This document shows, in pieces, positions 25,544 to 34,827 of a stretch of DNA of 44,294 bases. The notes under the pieces were generated by a model. It was not told the DNA's origin. It saw nothing but the letters and a program-made list of their open reading frames with translations, and did no database searches. The stretch is from an uncultured Odoribacter sp. GTDB taxonomy: Bacteria > Bacteroidota > Bacteroidia > Bacteroidales > Marinifilaceae. The position numbers and the translations under genes were made by a program. The stretch covers positions 1-44,294 of the forward strand of contig UQJP01000030.1 of the NCBI GenBank assembly GCA_900541415.1. Direction: 5' to 3'. How positions within the stretch are numbered: position 1 is the first letter of the stretch; each line of letters begins with the position of its first letter.

Positions 25544-27823
25544 ATGAGAAAAAGTGTACTGGCTTTGCTGCTGGCTGCTTTGTCTGTGGCCTGCTCGAAT
25601 AGTTTGAAAACCCGGGATTCAATCCATGATTTACAGTTTACGGAGTTAGCTAAAACCTGGGATGAAGGTATCCCATTGGGAAATGGGGTGGTAGGAGCTT
25701 TGGTGTGGCAAAAAGATTCAGCGTTAAGGATGTCGTTAGACCGGGTGGATCTTTGGGATTTGCGCCCCAATGATAGCCTTTCCGGTGAGAATAACCGTTT
25801 TAAATGGGTATATGAACAGCGGATGAAGGGCGATTATGGAAAGGTGCAGCGAAAATTTGATGCTCCTTATGACAGGTTGCCTGCCCCTTCTAAAATTCCG
25901 GGTGCAGGAATAGAATTTGATATGGCAGGATTGGGACAGGCGGAACGGGTGCATCTTTATTTGAACGATGCCGTGTGTGAAGTGGATTGGAAAAATGGAA
26001 TCCGGATGCAAAGTTTTGTGCATGCGACGAAACCAGTGGGCTGGTTCCGGTTCGAGAATGTGAAAGAAGGGTTTATTCCCCGGCTGGTTCCTCCGGTGTA
26101 TGCGGAAGGAGAAGCGGGAGAAGATTTGGGTCCCGTATCCGGTTTGGATTTACGCAGGCTGGGATATAAACAGGGAGAAGTGAAGCAGGGTAAAAACAGT
26201 TTGGTTTATCGTCAGCAGGGATGGGGTGATTTTTCTTATGAGGTGGCTGTGAAATGGGAATATAGCGGAAATACCCTTACCGGGGTGTGGAGTGTGGCTT
26301 CGTCATTGTCGGGAGAAAATGCGGAAGCTATGGCAAGCGAAGCTTTACAGCGGGGAATCGGCCCGGATTATACGGCTCATTTGGAATTTTGGAATTATTT
26401 TTGGAAACAATCGGCTATTTCTTTGCCTGATACGGTATTGGAAAAACAATATTATAATGAATTGTATAAATTCGGCTCTGTGGCGAGGGAAAATTCATAT
26501 CCCATATCTTTGCAGGCGGTGTGGACTGCAGATAATGGAAATTTGCCTCCCTGGAAAGGCGATTATCACCATGACCTGAATACACAATTGAGTTACTGGC
26601 CTGCCTATGCGGGTAATTACCTGAAAGAGGGGGAAGGTTATCTGAATACGCTTTGGGAGCAGCGCGAAACCAATAAGCGTTACACCCGCCAGTATTTTGA
26701 AACCGACGGGCTGAATGTGCCGGGGGTGGCCACCCTGACAGGTGAGCCGATGGGCGGATGGATTCAGTATGCGATGTCGCCGACCGTTTCTGCCTGGCTG
26801 GCACAACATTTTTACTTGCACTGGCAGTATTCCCGTGACCGTGATTTCCTGCAAAACCGCGCTTATCCTTATTTGAAGGAGGTGGCTGTCTTTTTGGAAC
26901 ATTTCACGGAAAAGGGACGGGATGGAAAGAGGCGGTTGCCTTTGAGTTCCAGCCCTGAGATCAGGGATAACAGCCGGGAAGCCTGGTTTACGGATATGAC
27001 GAATTATGATTTGGCTTTGGTGAAGTTTGCTTTCATTGCGGCATCGGAACTGGCCGCCGAAGCCGGACAAAAGGATGAAGCAGCCCATTGGGCGGAATTA
27101 GCCGGGGAATTGCCTGCTTACAGCCTTGAAAAGAACGGAGCGATGATGTTTGCGCCCGGTTTTCCTTACCGGAGCTCGCACCGTCATTTTTCGAATGCGA
27201 TGGCGATTCATCCTTTAGGCTTGATCGATTGGAGCAAAGGGGAACAGGACAGGCAGATTATCCGGGCAACGATAGATAACTTTGATAGGTACGGGCCGGA
27301 TTACTGGACCGGATATTCGTATAGCTGGCTGGGAAATCTGAAGGCGAGGGCGTTCGACGGGGAAGGTGCTGCCGAAGCCTTGAAAATATTTGCCGAATGT
27401 TTTTGTTTGAAAAATACGTTTCATGCTAACGGCGACCAGTCGAAAAGCGGGAAATCACGCTTTACCTACCGTCCTTTTACTTTAGAGGGAAATTTTGCTT
27501 TTGCAGCCGGGATACAGGAAATGTTGATCCAAAGCCATACCGGGGTGATCCGTTTGTTTCCAGCTATCCCTAAGGAGTGGAAAGATGTTTCTTTCCGGCA
27601 ACTCAGGACGTATGGAGCATTTTTAGTTTCTGCCGAAATGAAGGGAGGCAGAGTGCAGAAAGTGACGATTTGTTCTGAAAAAGGCGGTACACTAAAATTG
27701 TTTTCCCCGTTTATCCGGGAATCGTTTAAAGTGTCGGGTAATAGTAAAGAGTTCAGAAATGACGGAAATATATTGGAAATTCCAACGGAAGCGGGAGAGG
27801 TTATTTCTTTGGTGAGGGAATGA
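25544..27823 (+). CDS. GH95-like glycoside hydrolase, lipoprotein
   Basis: The 759-residue protein has a lipoprotein signal (LALLLAALSVACSNS). Its layout is that of GH95: N-terminal beta-sandwich (ELAKTWDEGIPLGNGVVGALVW... LRMSLDRVDLWDLR), a linker, an (alpha/alpha)6 barrel with AVWTADNGNLPPWKGDYHHD, NTQLSYWPAYAGN and LSSSPEIRDNS (Glu472, likely acid), and a C-terminal beta domain (GVIRLFPAIPKEW). GH95 enzymes are inverting alpha-1,2-L-fucosidases or alpha-galactosidases. The usual first Asn of the Asn-x-Asn base motif is Asp344 here (HDLN, Asn346 kept), so specificity may differ. GH36 follows after 54 bp, probably as one transcript. Confidence 0.8.
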   Translation: MRKSVLALLLAALSVACSNSLKTRDSIHDLQFTELAKTWDEGIPLGNGVVGALVWQKDSALRMSLDRVDLWDLRPNDSLSGENNRFKWVYEQRMKGDYGKVQRKFDAPYDRLPAPSKIPGAGIEFDMAGLGQAERVHLYLNDAVCEVDWKNGIRMQSFVHATKPVGWFRFENVKEGFIPRLVPPVYAEGEAGEDLGPVSGLDLRRLGYKQGEVKQGKNSLVYRQQGWGDFSYEVAVKWEYSGNTLTGVWSVASSLSGENAEAMASEALQRGIGPDYTAHLEFWNYFWKQSAISLPDTVLEKQYYNELYKFGSVARENSYPISLQAVWTADNGNLPPWKGDYHHDLNTQLSYWPAYAGNYLKEGEGYLNTLWEQRETNKRYTRQYFETDGLNVPGVATLTGEPMGGWIQYAMSPTVSAWLAQHFYLHWQYSRDRDFLQNRAYPYLKEVAVFLEHFTEKGRDGKRRLPLSSSPEIRDNSREAWFTDMTNYDLALVKFAFIAASELAAEAGQKDEAAHWAELAGELPAYSLEKNGAMMFAPGFPYRSSHRHFSNAMAIHPLGLIDWSKGEQDRQIIRATIDNFDRYGPDYWTGYSYSWLGNLKARAFDGEGAAEALKIFAECFCLKNTFHANGDQSKSGKSRFTYRPFTLEGNFAFAAGIQEMLIQSHTGVIRLFPAIPKEWKDVSFRQLRTYGAFLVSAEMKGGRVQKVTICSEKGGTLKLFSPFIRESFKVSGNSKEFRNDGNILEIPTEAGEVISLVRE

Positions 27824-27877
27824 GGGGGGAAATGGTTTGAACAACGTCCTGAAGTGAGACTATAAATTGAATGAAAT

Positions 27878-30475
27878 ATGAATATGACGAAATTATTGTT
27901 TTGTGTTTTGTGTTTTTCCTGCTTGGCTCTGGGAGTTAAAGGACAGGAAAAATTTCCTTTGTCCTCATTGAATTTGCGGATGATGTCCGTAGGTTTTGGA
28001 AGCGTCAGGGCAGATGTGGCAAGTTCCGGAAAGCCGATAACCCTGCAAGGGAAACAGTATAAGGGGGTGGGTACGCATGCCGAGAGTAAAATGCTGATAA
28101 AGCTGGACGGGAAAGGGAATCGTTTTAGAGCGCTGGTTGGTGTGGACGATGCTGCCGGAGGGCCCGGAACCGTGATGTTCCGGGTGGTGGGGGACGGAAA
28201 AGAATTGTTCAATTCCGGAATTATGAAATGCGGTGACCGTCCGAAAAAAATAGATGTAAAGTTGAAAGGGATAAATAAATTGATGCTGGAGGCTTTACCC
28301 ACAGCCGACGGGAAAAATTTCGACCATGCGGATTGGGCTGACGCCGAGATTACGATGGACGAGGGGAAACCTTTGGCGATTCCCGATTGTGAACTTGTGA
28401 CAGTGTCGACTGAAGGGCTCGATTTAGTGTTCCGGGTAGATAAAAACGGAAATTTCTTTCAGCAATATTTTGGAGAGCGGGGAGGATTTGAAAAGATATT
28501 CGCCGGGGGAACGCCGAAAGATCAGGCATACCCGACAATTAACAGTAACAGTGAATTTACCTATTGGGGCGAGCCGGCATTGCATGTGTTGCATGCGGAC
28601 GGACATATGAGCACGGTGTTGAAATACCAGGGAGTGAAAACCGAAGAAGTATCGCCGGGAGTTTGGCTCACCAGAGTGACTTTGAAAGATCCGAATTATG
28701 AGTTTTATACAGACTTGTGTTTCCAGAGTTTTGGAAAAACCGATGTAATTCAGCAATGGTCGGAAATTTATCATCAGGAAGGGAAACCTGTGACTTTGAA
28801 AAATTTTGCTTCGGCGGCATTGGCTTTTCATTCCAGAGAGTATTGGCTGACACAGTTCACAGGCGAATGGGCGAATGAATTTCGGGTGGATGAACTCAAG
28901 TTGGAAAAGGGCTCTAAAGTGCTTGAAAATAAATGGGGAATTACCAGTTCTAACGGACGGCAACAGCATTTTATGATTTCGCTGGACGGGAAACCTTCGG
29001 AAAATGCAGGACGCGTGGTGGCTGCTTCTCTGGCTTGGTCGGGAAATTATAAACTGCAATTTGAAGTGGATGGACAGGGACGCCTGACGGCATTGGCAGG
29101 AATGAATCCCTGGGCATCCGATTATACGCTGGAAGCCGGGAAACGCTTTGTCACTCCCCGTTTGATTTATACATATAGCGCCAGCGGAAAAGGACAGGCG
29201 AGCCGGAATTTGCATCATTGGGCCATCGAATATGGAATCAGGGATGGAAAAACTCCTTTGCGGACAATTTTTAATAATTGGGAGGCTACGGGGATGAATA
29301 CGGCGGATTCTAAAATTGTGCCTTTCTTTAAACCTGCTCACGATTTGGGATTTGAATTATTCCTGTTGGACGACGGCTGGTTCGGGTTGCCTAATAAAGC
29401 CCGTGTGCTGGGAGAATGGGAGCCTACTCCGGTGATGCACCCCAACGGCTTGAAAGTGTTGGTTACGGAAGCCGGAAAAGCGGGGATCGATTTCGGACTT
29501 TGGGTTGAAATGGAAATGGCGAATCCCGATGCCCGTTTGGTTAAAGAGCATCCGGAATGGTTATTGTGTGAACCGAAACGGGAAAAACATTTGCAGAGAG
29601 GGCAATATGTGCTTGACCTGTCGAATCCCGAAGTGCAGAAATTTTGTATAGAAGCTTTTGATAAAATCCTGCGGGATAATCCGGGAATTTCTTTTGTGAA
29701 ATGGGATTGTAATAGCCCTTTCCATAATCCGTATTCCCATTATTTAGGCAATAACCAGCAACATCTCTGGATAGAATATACCAAAGGTTTATATCATATC
29801 TTTAGTGAGGTGGTACGGTTGCAGCCGAACTTACAGATGATGCTTTGCTCTGCCGGGGGAGCCCGCTCGGATTACGGCTCTATGCGGTATTTCCATGAAT
29901 TTTGGGCAAGCGATAATACCACGCCTTTGAGCCGGGTGTATATTCAGTGGGGATATTCCCATATATTTCCTTCGAAGACCGTGGGAGCCCATGTGACCCA
30001 CATGGGAAATCAGCCGTTTAAATTTGCCTTTGATGTAGCCATGAGCGGTTGCTTGGGGATGGATGCCGATCCCACTAAAATGAATGAGGAAGAAAAGAAA
30101 ATCACGAAACGTTCCGTTGAACTCTATAAAACAAGATTGCGAAACACTGTTCAGTTTGGTGATCTCTACCGTTTGCTATCGCCTTATGAAACATCCCGCG
30201 CTTCGCTGATGTACGTGGAGCCTGAAAAGAAGGCAAAGGCGGTGTTGTTCGTTTATCAGGTGAGGGATGCCGGGGAAGATTGTGTGGTGCGCCTGGAAGG
30301 GCTGGATGCCGGAAAGCAATACCGGGTGGAGGAAGTGAATATCGATTCACCGGAGAAAGCCGCTTGCCGGGAAAACGGGAAGATGATTTCGGGAGAAGAA
30401 TTGATGAAACAGGGATTGACATTTTCATGCAAAAAAAGGTTTGACAGTGCGGTGGTTTGCCTGGAGGTGCAATAA
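27878..30475 (+). CDS. GH36-type alpha-galactosidase with N-terminal NPCBM domain
   Basis: The 865-residue secreted protein (signal ending LALGVKGQ) begins with an NPCBM carbohydrate-binding domain (ITLQGKQYKGVGTHAESKM... DHADWADAEI), followed by a beta-supersandwich and a GH36/melibiase barrel. Catalytic-site motifs are FLLDDGWFG, DFGLWVEMEMANPDA, the nucleophile in VKWDCN (Asp610) and the acid in WASDNTTPLSR (Asp679), with CSAGGARSDYGSM between them. GH36 releases terminal alpha-Gal, or alpha-GalNAc in some members. Together with the GH95-like gene it suggests removal of capping sugars from blood-group or mucin glycans. Confidence 0.9.
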   Translation: MNMTKLLFCVLCFSCLALGVKGQEKFPLSSLNLRMMSVGFGSVRADVASSGKPITLQGKQYKGVGTHAESKMLIKLDGKGNRFRALVGVDDAAGGPGTVMFRVVGDGKELFNSGIMKCGDRPKKIDVKLKGINKLMLEALPTADGKNFDHADWADAEITMDEGKPLAIPDCELVTVSTEGLDLVFRVDKNGNFFQQYFGERGGFEKIFAGGTPKDQAYPTINSNSEFTYWGEPALHVLHADGHMSTVLKYQGVKTEEVSPGVWLTRVTLKDPNYEFYTDLCFQSFGKTDVIQQWSEIYHQEGKPVTLKNFASAALAFHSREYWLTQFTGEWANEFRVDELKLEKGSKVLENKWGITSSNGRQQHFMISLDGKPSENAGRVVAASLAWSGNYKLQFEVDGQGRLTALAGMNPWASDYTLEAGKRFVTPRLIYTYSASGKGQASRNLHHWAIEYGIRDGKTPLRTIFNNWEATGMNTADSKIVPFFKPAHDLGFELFLLDDGWFGLPNKARVLGEWEPTPVMHPNGLKVLVTEAGKAGIDFGLWVEMEMANPDARLVKEHPEWLLCEPKREKHLQRGQYVLDLSNPEVQKFCIEAFDKILRDNPGISFVKWDCNSPFHNPYSHYLGNNQQHLWIEYTKGLYHIFSEVVRLQPNLQMMLCSAGGARSDYGSMRYFHEFWASDNTTPLSRVYIQWGYSHIFPSKTVGAHVTHMGNQPFKFAFDVAMSGCLGMDADPTKMNEEEKKITKRSVELYKTRLRNTVQFGDLYRLLSPYETSRASLMYVEPEKKAKAVLFVYQVRDAGEDCVVRLEGLDAGKQYRVEEVNIDSPEKAACRENGKMISGEELMKQGLTFSCKKRFDSAVVCLEVQ

Positions 30476-30547
30476 AAATATCGGCGTATTTTATAATATG
30501 GGATTTAGGTTGTAGTTAATCCTATGCCTATTAATACCGGGCTTAAA

Positions 30548-30579
30548 AGGGGCATATTATCTCAGGATAATATGCCCCT
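30548..30579 (+). terminator. Hairpin after the GH95/GH36 pair (weak terminator)
   Basis: AGGGGCATATTAT (30548-30560) pairs perfectly with its complement (30567-30579), loop CTCAGG. The plus-strand sequence after it is GATTGG, not a T run, so it may act as an mRNA 3'-end stabiliser instead. Confidence 0.5.
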
Positions 30580-30890
30580 GATTGGTTATGGGAAGGAATG
30601 ACGGCGGAAGGAGTGTTTGTGTGTCCTGACTTCCGGGTGAAATCTGTGTTTTATCTGTTCGTATTTTCCTGATTGCCGAAAGGAACCCTGTCTTTGCCTG
30701 TTGTGTACATGATTCTTTAGACTGAAGGAAAAAAAGATGTCGATAGGAAAAATGGGGACAAGCTTTATCGGGAGAAGAAGACTTAAAATAATGTTAAGGT
30801 ATATTTTTAAAGCAGTTGAGGGATAGTGAGATCGTTATTCCGCGACGGGAAATCCCCATAAATGGGGAGACAGAAACGCGGTATTTTGAT

Positions 30891-30898
30891 TAACTTTG
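30891..30898 (+). promoter_or_regulatory. Candidate -7 promoter element for copA
   Basis: TAACTTTG matches TAnnTTTG, 53 bp before the start codon. A nested hairpin with arms CCGCG/CGCGG and TCCCCA/TGGGGA lies directly upstream. Confidence 0.4.
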
Positions 30899-30950
30899 TA
30901 AAGAACAAATCTTTTCAATGAACGTAAAGATGAACGTATTTGTATAAGTT

Positions 30951-33173
30951 ATGATAAAAGATTCAGAGAAAAAAGACATATTCTATGTGATCGGTATGAG
31001 TTGTGCCGGTTGTGCGCTATCTGTCGAAAGCACATTATCGGCAGAAGAAGGAGTGAAAGAGGCGAAAGTGAATTTTGCAGCTTCCACAGTTATGGTTGTT
31101 TATGATGAAAATAAGGTTACTCCTGCCGATTTGCAAAAAGCGGTGCAAGCTGCCGGATATGATTTGGTGATCGGGGAGGAAGAGGAAAACCAGGCTGAAA
31201 AATTGCAGCAGGAAGAATATTTGAAATTGAAACGGAAAACCACAGGAGCAATCCTGCTGGCATTGCCCGTATTTATCATCGGCATGTTCTTTATGCACAT
31301 GTCCTATGGAAATTGGATTATGCTGGTGTTCACGATTCCTGTGCTTATGGTTTTCGGTCGTGATTTCTTTAAGAATGCCTGGCGGCAACTGAAGCATGGA
31401 AGGGCGAATATGGACACACTGGTCGCAGTAAGTACCGGAATAGCGTTTTTGTTCAGCCTTTTCAACACATTATGGCCGGAATTTTGGACAAACAAAGGCT
31501 TGGAAGCTCATGTTTATTATGAAGCGGTGGCCGTTATTATAGCCTTGATTCTGTTAGGCAGGTTATTGGAAAGCCGGGCGAAAGCAAATACATCCACGGC
31601 TATTCGCAAGCTGATCGGTTTACAGCCTAAAACCGTGATCCGCGTATGGGATGACGGTACGGAACAGGAAATTCCGATTAAAGCGGTGCAGGAAGGTGAT
31701 ATTTTGGTGGTGAAACCGGGCGATAAAATCCCGGTGGACGGCACGGTACAGGAAGGCGTATCTTTTGTGGATGAAAGTATGATTACGGGCGAGCCCGTTC
31801 CTGTGGAAAAAATTTCAGGCACACACGTATATGCAGGTACGATCAACCAAAAAGGAAGTTTTCGTTTTATGGCCGAAAAAGTGGGAAGCGAAACGGTGCT
31901 GGCTCATATCATCAAAATGGTGCAACAGGCACAGGGAAGTAAAGCTCCGGTGCAGCAATTGGTGGATAAGATCGCAGGAATATTCGTTCCGGTGGTAATT
32001 GGCATAGCCATCATCACTTTTATAGGCTGGATGCTTGCAGGCGGAGAATTGGCTTTTACTCATGCCCTGTTGACCTCTGTGACTGTGCTGGTCATTGCCT
32101 GCCCGTGCGCTTTAGGGCTGGCAACCCCTACGGCAGTTATGGTGGGGATCGGCAAAGGTGCTGAAAATAATATTTTGATTAAAGATGCAGAGAGCCTTGA
32201 ACGGATGCATAAGGTGACGGCTATCGTATTGGACAAGACCGGGACGATTACGGAAGGAAAGCCGGAAGTGACCGACATATTTTGGAATCCGGAGATAGAA
32301 ATAACGGAATTTATGCCTGTGTTGCTCCATATCGAAAGCAGGTCGGAACATCCGCTTGCCGATGCGGTGGTACAGCATTTGGCCGGGCTGGGAGTGACCT
32401 CTTCGTTGTCCGGCACTTTTCAAAGCCTTACCGGGCAAGGGGTGAAAGGAGAGATCGACGGAAAAATATATTTTGTGGGGAATCGGCGGTTGTTGGAGAA
32501 TAGCGGGATTCAGTTGAATGATGAACAAGCGGAACAGGCCGACGCTTTACAAGCTACCGGGAAAACAGTTGTTTATTTTGCCGATTCGGAACGAATGATA
32601 GCCATGATCGCTATTGCCGACCGGATAAAGGAAAATTCTATATTGGCAATAGAGCGTTTGCAGAAGGCCGGAATAGATGTATATATGCTGACCGGAGATA
32701 ATGTGATTACGGCAAGGGCTGTTGCGGATGCCGTAGGGGTAAAACATTTTAAAGCGGAAGTGATGCCTTCGGATAAAGCGGATTTTGTGAAAGAATTACA
32801 GCAGGAGGGAAAAGTGGTGGCTATGGTGGGTGACGGGATAAATGATTCCCAGGCTTTAGCCCAGTCCGACGTCAGTATAGCTATGGGGAAGGGTTCGGAT
32901 ATTGCTATCGATGTGGCTAAGATCACCCTGATCACTTCGGATTTGAATGCCATTCCGAAAGCCCTGGAATTGTCCCGGCAAACAGTCAGGGCGATCCGGC
33001 AAAATTTGTTTTGGGCGTTTATCTACAATGTGATCGGTATTCCTTTAGCTGCCGGAGTTTTATATCCTTGCTGCGGCTTCCTGCTTAATCCGATGATTGC
33101 TGCTGCGGCAATGGCAGCCAGTTCCGTATCGGTGGTCAGCAACAGTCTGAGGATAAAGAGGAAAAAAATTTGA
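30951..33173 (+). CDS. copA: Copper-translocating P1B-type ATPase
   Basis: The 740-residue protein has one N-terminal HMA domain with GMSCAGC (Cys18, Cys21), eight predicted membrane helices, the actuator motif TGEPVPVEK, the ion-binding CPC at residues 384-386 (ACPCALGLATP), the phosphorylation site DKTGT (Asp428), the nucleotide-domain SRSEHPLADA and the hinge MVGDGINDSQAL. CPC with an HMA CxxC domain is typical of Cu+ exporters. A separate 74-residue HMA protein follows, probably a copper donor. A divergence: the final membrane segments show PMIAAAAMAASSVSVVSNSLR, as in CopA. Confidence 0.94.
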   Translation: MIKDSEKKDIFYVIGMSCAGCALSVESTLSAEEGVKEAKVNFAASTVMVVYDENKVTPADLQKAVQAAGYDLVIGEEEENQAEKLQQEEYLKLKRKTTGAILLALPVFIIGMFFMHMSYGNWIMLVFTIPVLMVFGRDFFKNAWRQLKHGRANMDTLVAVSTGIAFLFSLFNTLWPEFWTNKGLEAHVYYEAVAVIIALILLGRLLESRAKANTSTAIRKLIGLQPKTVIRVWDDGTEQEIPIKAVQEGDILVVKPGDKIPVDGTVQEGVSFVDESMITGEPVPVEKISGTHVYAGTINQKGSFRFMAEKVGSETVLAHIIKMVQQAQGSKAPVQQLVDKIAGIFVPVVIGIAIITFIGWMLAGGELAFTHALLTSVTVLVIACPCALGLATPTAVMVGIGKGAENNILIKDAESLERMHKVTAIVLDKTGTITEGKPEVTDIFWNPEIEITEFMPVLLHIESRSEHPLADAVVQHLAGLGVTSSLSGTFQSLTGQGVKGEIDGKIYFVGNRRLLENSGIQLNDEQAEQADALQATGKTVVYFADSERMIAMIAIADRIKENSILAIERLQKAGIDVYMLTGDNVITARAVADAVGVKHFKAEVMPSDKADFVKELQQEGKVVAMVGDGINDSQALAQSDVSIAMGKGSDIAIDVAKITLITSDLNAIPKALELSRQTVRAIRQNLFWAFIYNVIGIPLAAGVLYPCCGFLLNPMIAAAAMAASSVSVVSNSLRIKRKKI

Positions 33174-33260
33174 ATGCCATGAAAAGCGGACAGAACCGAG
33201 TGGTATGTAACATTTCCCGGGGAAAAGCCGTTGGAAGTAATATAATATAATTTTAAGAAT

Positions 33261-33485
33261 ATGAACAAGAGAACATTAAAATTTAAGACCAACTTGAAGT
33301 GCGGGAATTGCGTTGCGAAAGTAAAACCGCAGTTGGACGAGGCAAAAGAAATTGTGGAATGGTCTGTTGACCTGAAAAATCCGGAGCGCATTTTAACGAT
33401 AGAATTAGATGAGGCGGGTGATGCCGCTGTGGTTGAAAAAATTCTTGCCGCTGCCGGTTATAAGGCCACACCCTGTCCTGAATAG
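33261..33485 (+). CDS. Small HMA-domain protein, possible copper chaperone
   Basis: The 74-residue protein is a single HMA ferredoxin-like fold: KFKTNLKCGNCVAKVKPQLD with metal-binding CxxC (CGNC), a strand EWSVDLKNPERILTIEL and the final helix EKILAAAGYKATPCP. It has no signal, so it is cytoplasmic and could deliver Cu+ to CopA encoded 87 bp upstream. The motif is KCGNC rather than the usual GMxCxxC, so the partner metal is less certain. Confidence 0.82.
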   Translation: MNKRTLKFKTNLKCGNCVAKVKPQLDEAKEIVEWSVDLKNPERILTIELDEAGDAAVVEKILAAAGYKATPCPE

Positions 33486-33520
33486 AATGAGAACAAACTA
33501 AACTATAAAACAACTAAGCT

Positions 33521-33871
33521 ATGAACAATAAGGAAAATGTAAAAAGAGAGGCTGACGAAGAAGAATGTAAATGCGGGAAAGCAGGGAAAAGCCAGTCTTT
33601 AAAAGACGACGAAACGAATCCGGACGATATTGTCGGGGCATCGAATTATGAACGGGCGGAAGCCGACCAATCGAAAGGGATTTTTGCTAAGCAGACTTCT
33701 GTTTACAATCGGGTGATGGACGAAATTATCGATAACGATGATGAAAATGCCAAAGATAATTTGTCCGATTATATGGATGAACTGAAAGAAGAATCCGAGA
33801 ATGTTGGCCGTCCTTCTCCATTGACAGAGAAAGAATGGGAAGCGGAGCAACGGAAAAAGAAAGAGAAATAA
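33521..33871 (+). CDS. Acidic, probably disordered protein of unknown function
   Basis: The 116-residue protein is highly charged (KENVKREADEEECKCGKAGK; ends EWEAEQRKKKEK) with little hydrophobic core, and has one Cys-x-Cys near the N-terminus. I do not recognise a domain. It starts 35 bp after the HMA gene, so it may be part of the copper unit; the Cys pair could bind metal, but that is speculation. Confidence 0.6.
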   Translation: MNNKENVKREADEEECKCGKAGKSQSLKDDETNPDDIVGASNYERAEADQSKGIFAKQTSVYNRVMDEIIDNDDENAKDNLSDYMDELKEESENVGRPSPLTEKEWEAEQRKKKEK

Positions 33872-33898
33872 GACGGAAGACTGTTTTATGATGAGGGA

Positions 33899-34147
33899 AT
33901 GATGAAGTGTTTCGATCGTCCCGCCGACAATGAAACGGATTTAAATTTATTGCTGGAATGGGCCTGGTTATTATCCGGGCTCATTTTTTATTTCAGCTCG
34001 TTGCTGCACTAACAGGTGCAAGAGGTTGCCGAATGTTTGAAGGCATATCGCAAAGAGTTTTTGAGTTCTTCGGATAAACATCGTTATCTCCCTGAATTTT
34101 CCGGAAATGGAGATTGGGTTACATGTCTGAGTTTATCAGCAGGATGA
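33899..34147 (+). pseudogene. Short membrane peptide, or 82-codon gene split by an in-frame TAA
   Basis: An ATG frame encodes a 37-residue peptide with one membrane-like segment (LLLEWAWLLSGLIFYFSSLL), stop at 34010-34012. The same frame continues after that stop with protein-like composition (QVQEVAECLKAYRKEF...HRYLPEF) to a TGA at 34145. It could be a real micro-protein or a nonsense-mutated gene. It lies 27 bp after the acidic protein gene. Confidence 0.3.
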
Positions 34148-34346
34148 TAAAGGTGAGAATGGCGCCGATACTGGCAAGGATAACGAGGAAAGAGGGTTGC
34201 CAGACCGACCTGTCTTTCCGGTAAAGCCCGATGGCAAAACCTATTATTCCGCATAGTAAAAGCGAAATAACTATTCCGAAAATACCTTGCAATGCAAAAC
34301 CTATCAACAAAATGACGGCAAATACGGTGATTAGTTTCTTTTTCAT
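34119..34346 (-). CDS. Small membrane protein of unknown function
   Basis: The 75-residue frame has two or three hydrophobic segments (LITVFAVILLIGFALQ, GIVISLLLCGIIGFAIG, FLVILASIGAILTFIILLI) separated by YRKDRSVWQP. The length and composition fit a small inner-membrane protein. A -7 box (34416-34423) with a TTTG 17 bp further up precedes it, which supports expression. No family recognised. Confidence 0.55.
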   Translation of the reverse strand: MKKKLITVFAVILLIGFALQGIFGIVISLLLCGIIGFAIGLYRKDRSVWQPSFLVILASIGAILTFIILLINSDM

Positions 34347-34415
34347 ATTTGTTTTATTAACGCTTTTCGGATGAACAGGTATAAATTCCTGCCTCGGGGA
34401 AATTAAGATATTTTA

Positions 34416-34444
34416 CAAATATATAAAATCCATTGATAAACAAA
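34416..34444 (-). promoter_or_regulatory. Candidate promoter for the small membrane protein
   Basis: On the minus strand TTTG (34444-34441), 17 bp, then TATATTTG (34423-34416). The spacing is two bases shorter than at the stable-RNA promoters. Confidence 0.45.
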
Positions 34445-34827
34445 ATGATGGTTCGTGGTTGATTTTAATGATATTTTACGTTTCTCAGTCATTTAGTATA
34501 AAGTTTATAATTATCTTTGTTCGCATGAGGCGTGAAAAATGAGTGATGGTGCGGGAAAGAGTTAAGAAAAAGAGCAGATGAAGCATGGAAATGAATGCCT
34601 GATTTCTTAATTCGTTGATATATTTGTTGTTATCATGATGCTGGGATGGTGTAACACTTGGACAGCCAGTTGATAGGGTATAATTTTTTTATTGCGTAAG
34701 TTCGGAATCTTTATAAAAAAATTTAGATAGGCTTGCTGGTTGAATAAAAAAATAATATATCTTTAACCCCGCAAACGGTTGTATTTTATCGTGTGAATAA
34801 ATTTATAAATAACAAAAACAATTTACT
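34445..34827. other. Spacer upstream of the GH109 gene
   Basis: About 380 bp, AT-rich. Nothing firm; a near-match to the -7 box (TATCTTTA, 34758-34765) is the only promoter-like site seen. No gene supported. Confidence 0.4.

Larger units (their letters stand above)
30476..30950. other. 475-bp spacer between GH36 and copA
   Basis: Contains a 13-bp hairpin (30548-30579) lacking a T tract, a nested inverted repeat (30840-30881) and a -7 box (30891-30898). No gene supported. Confidence 0.5.
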
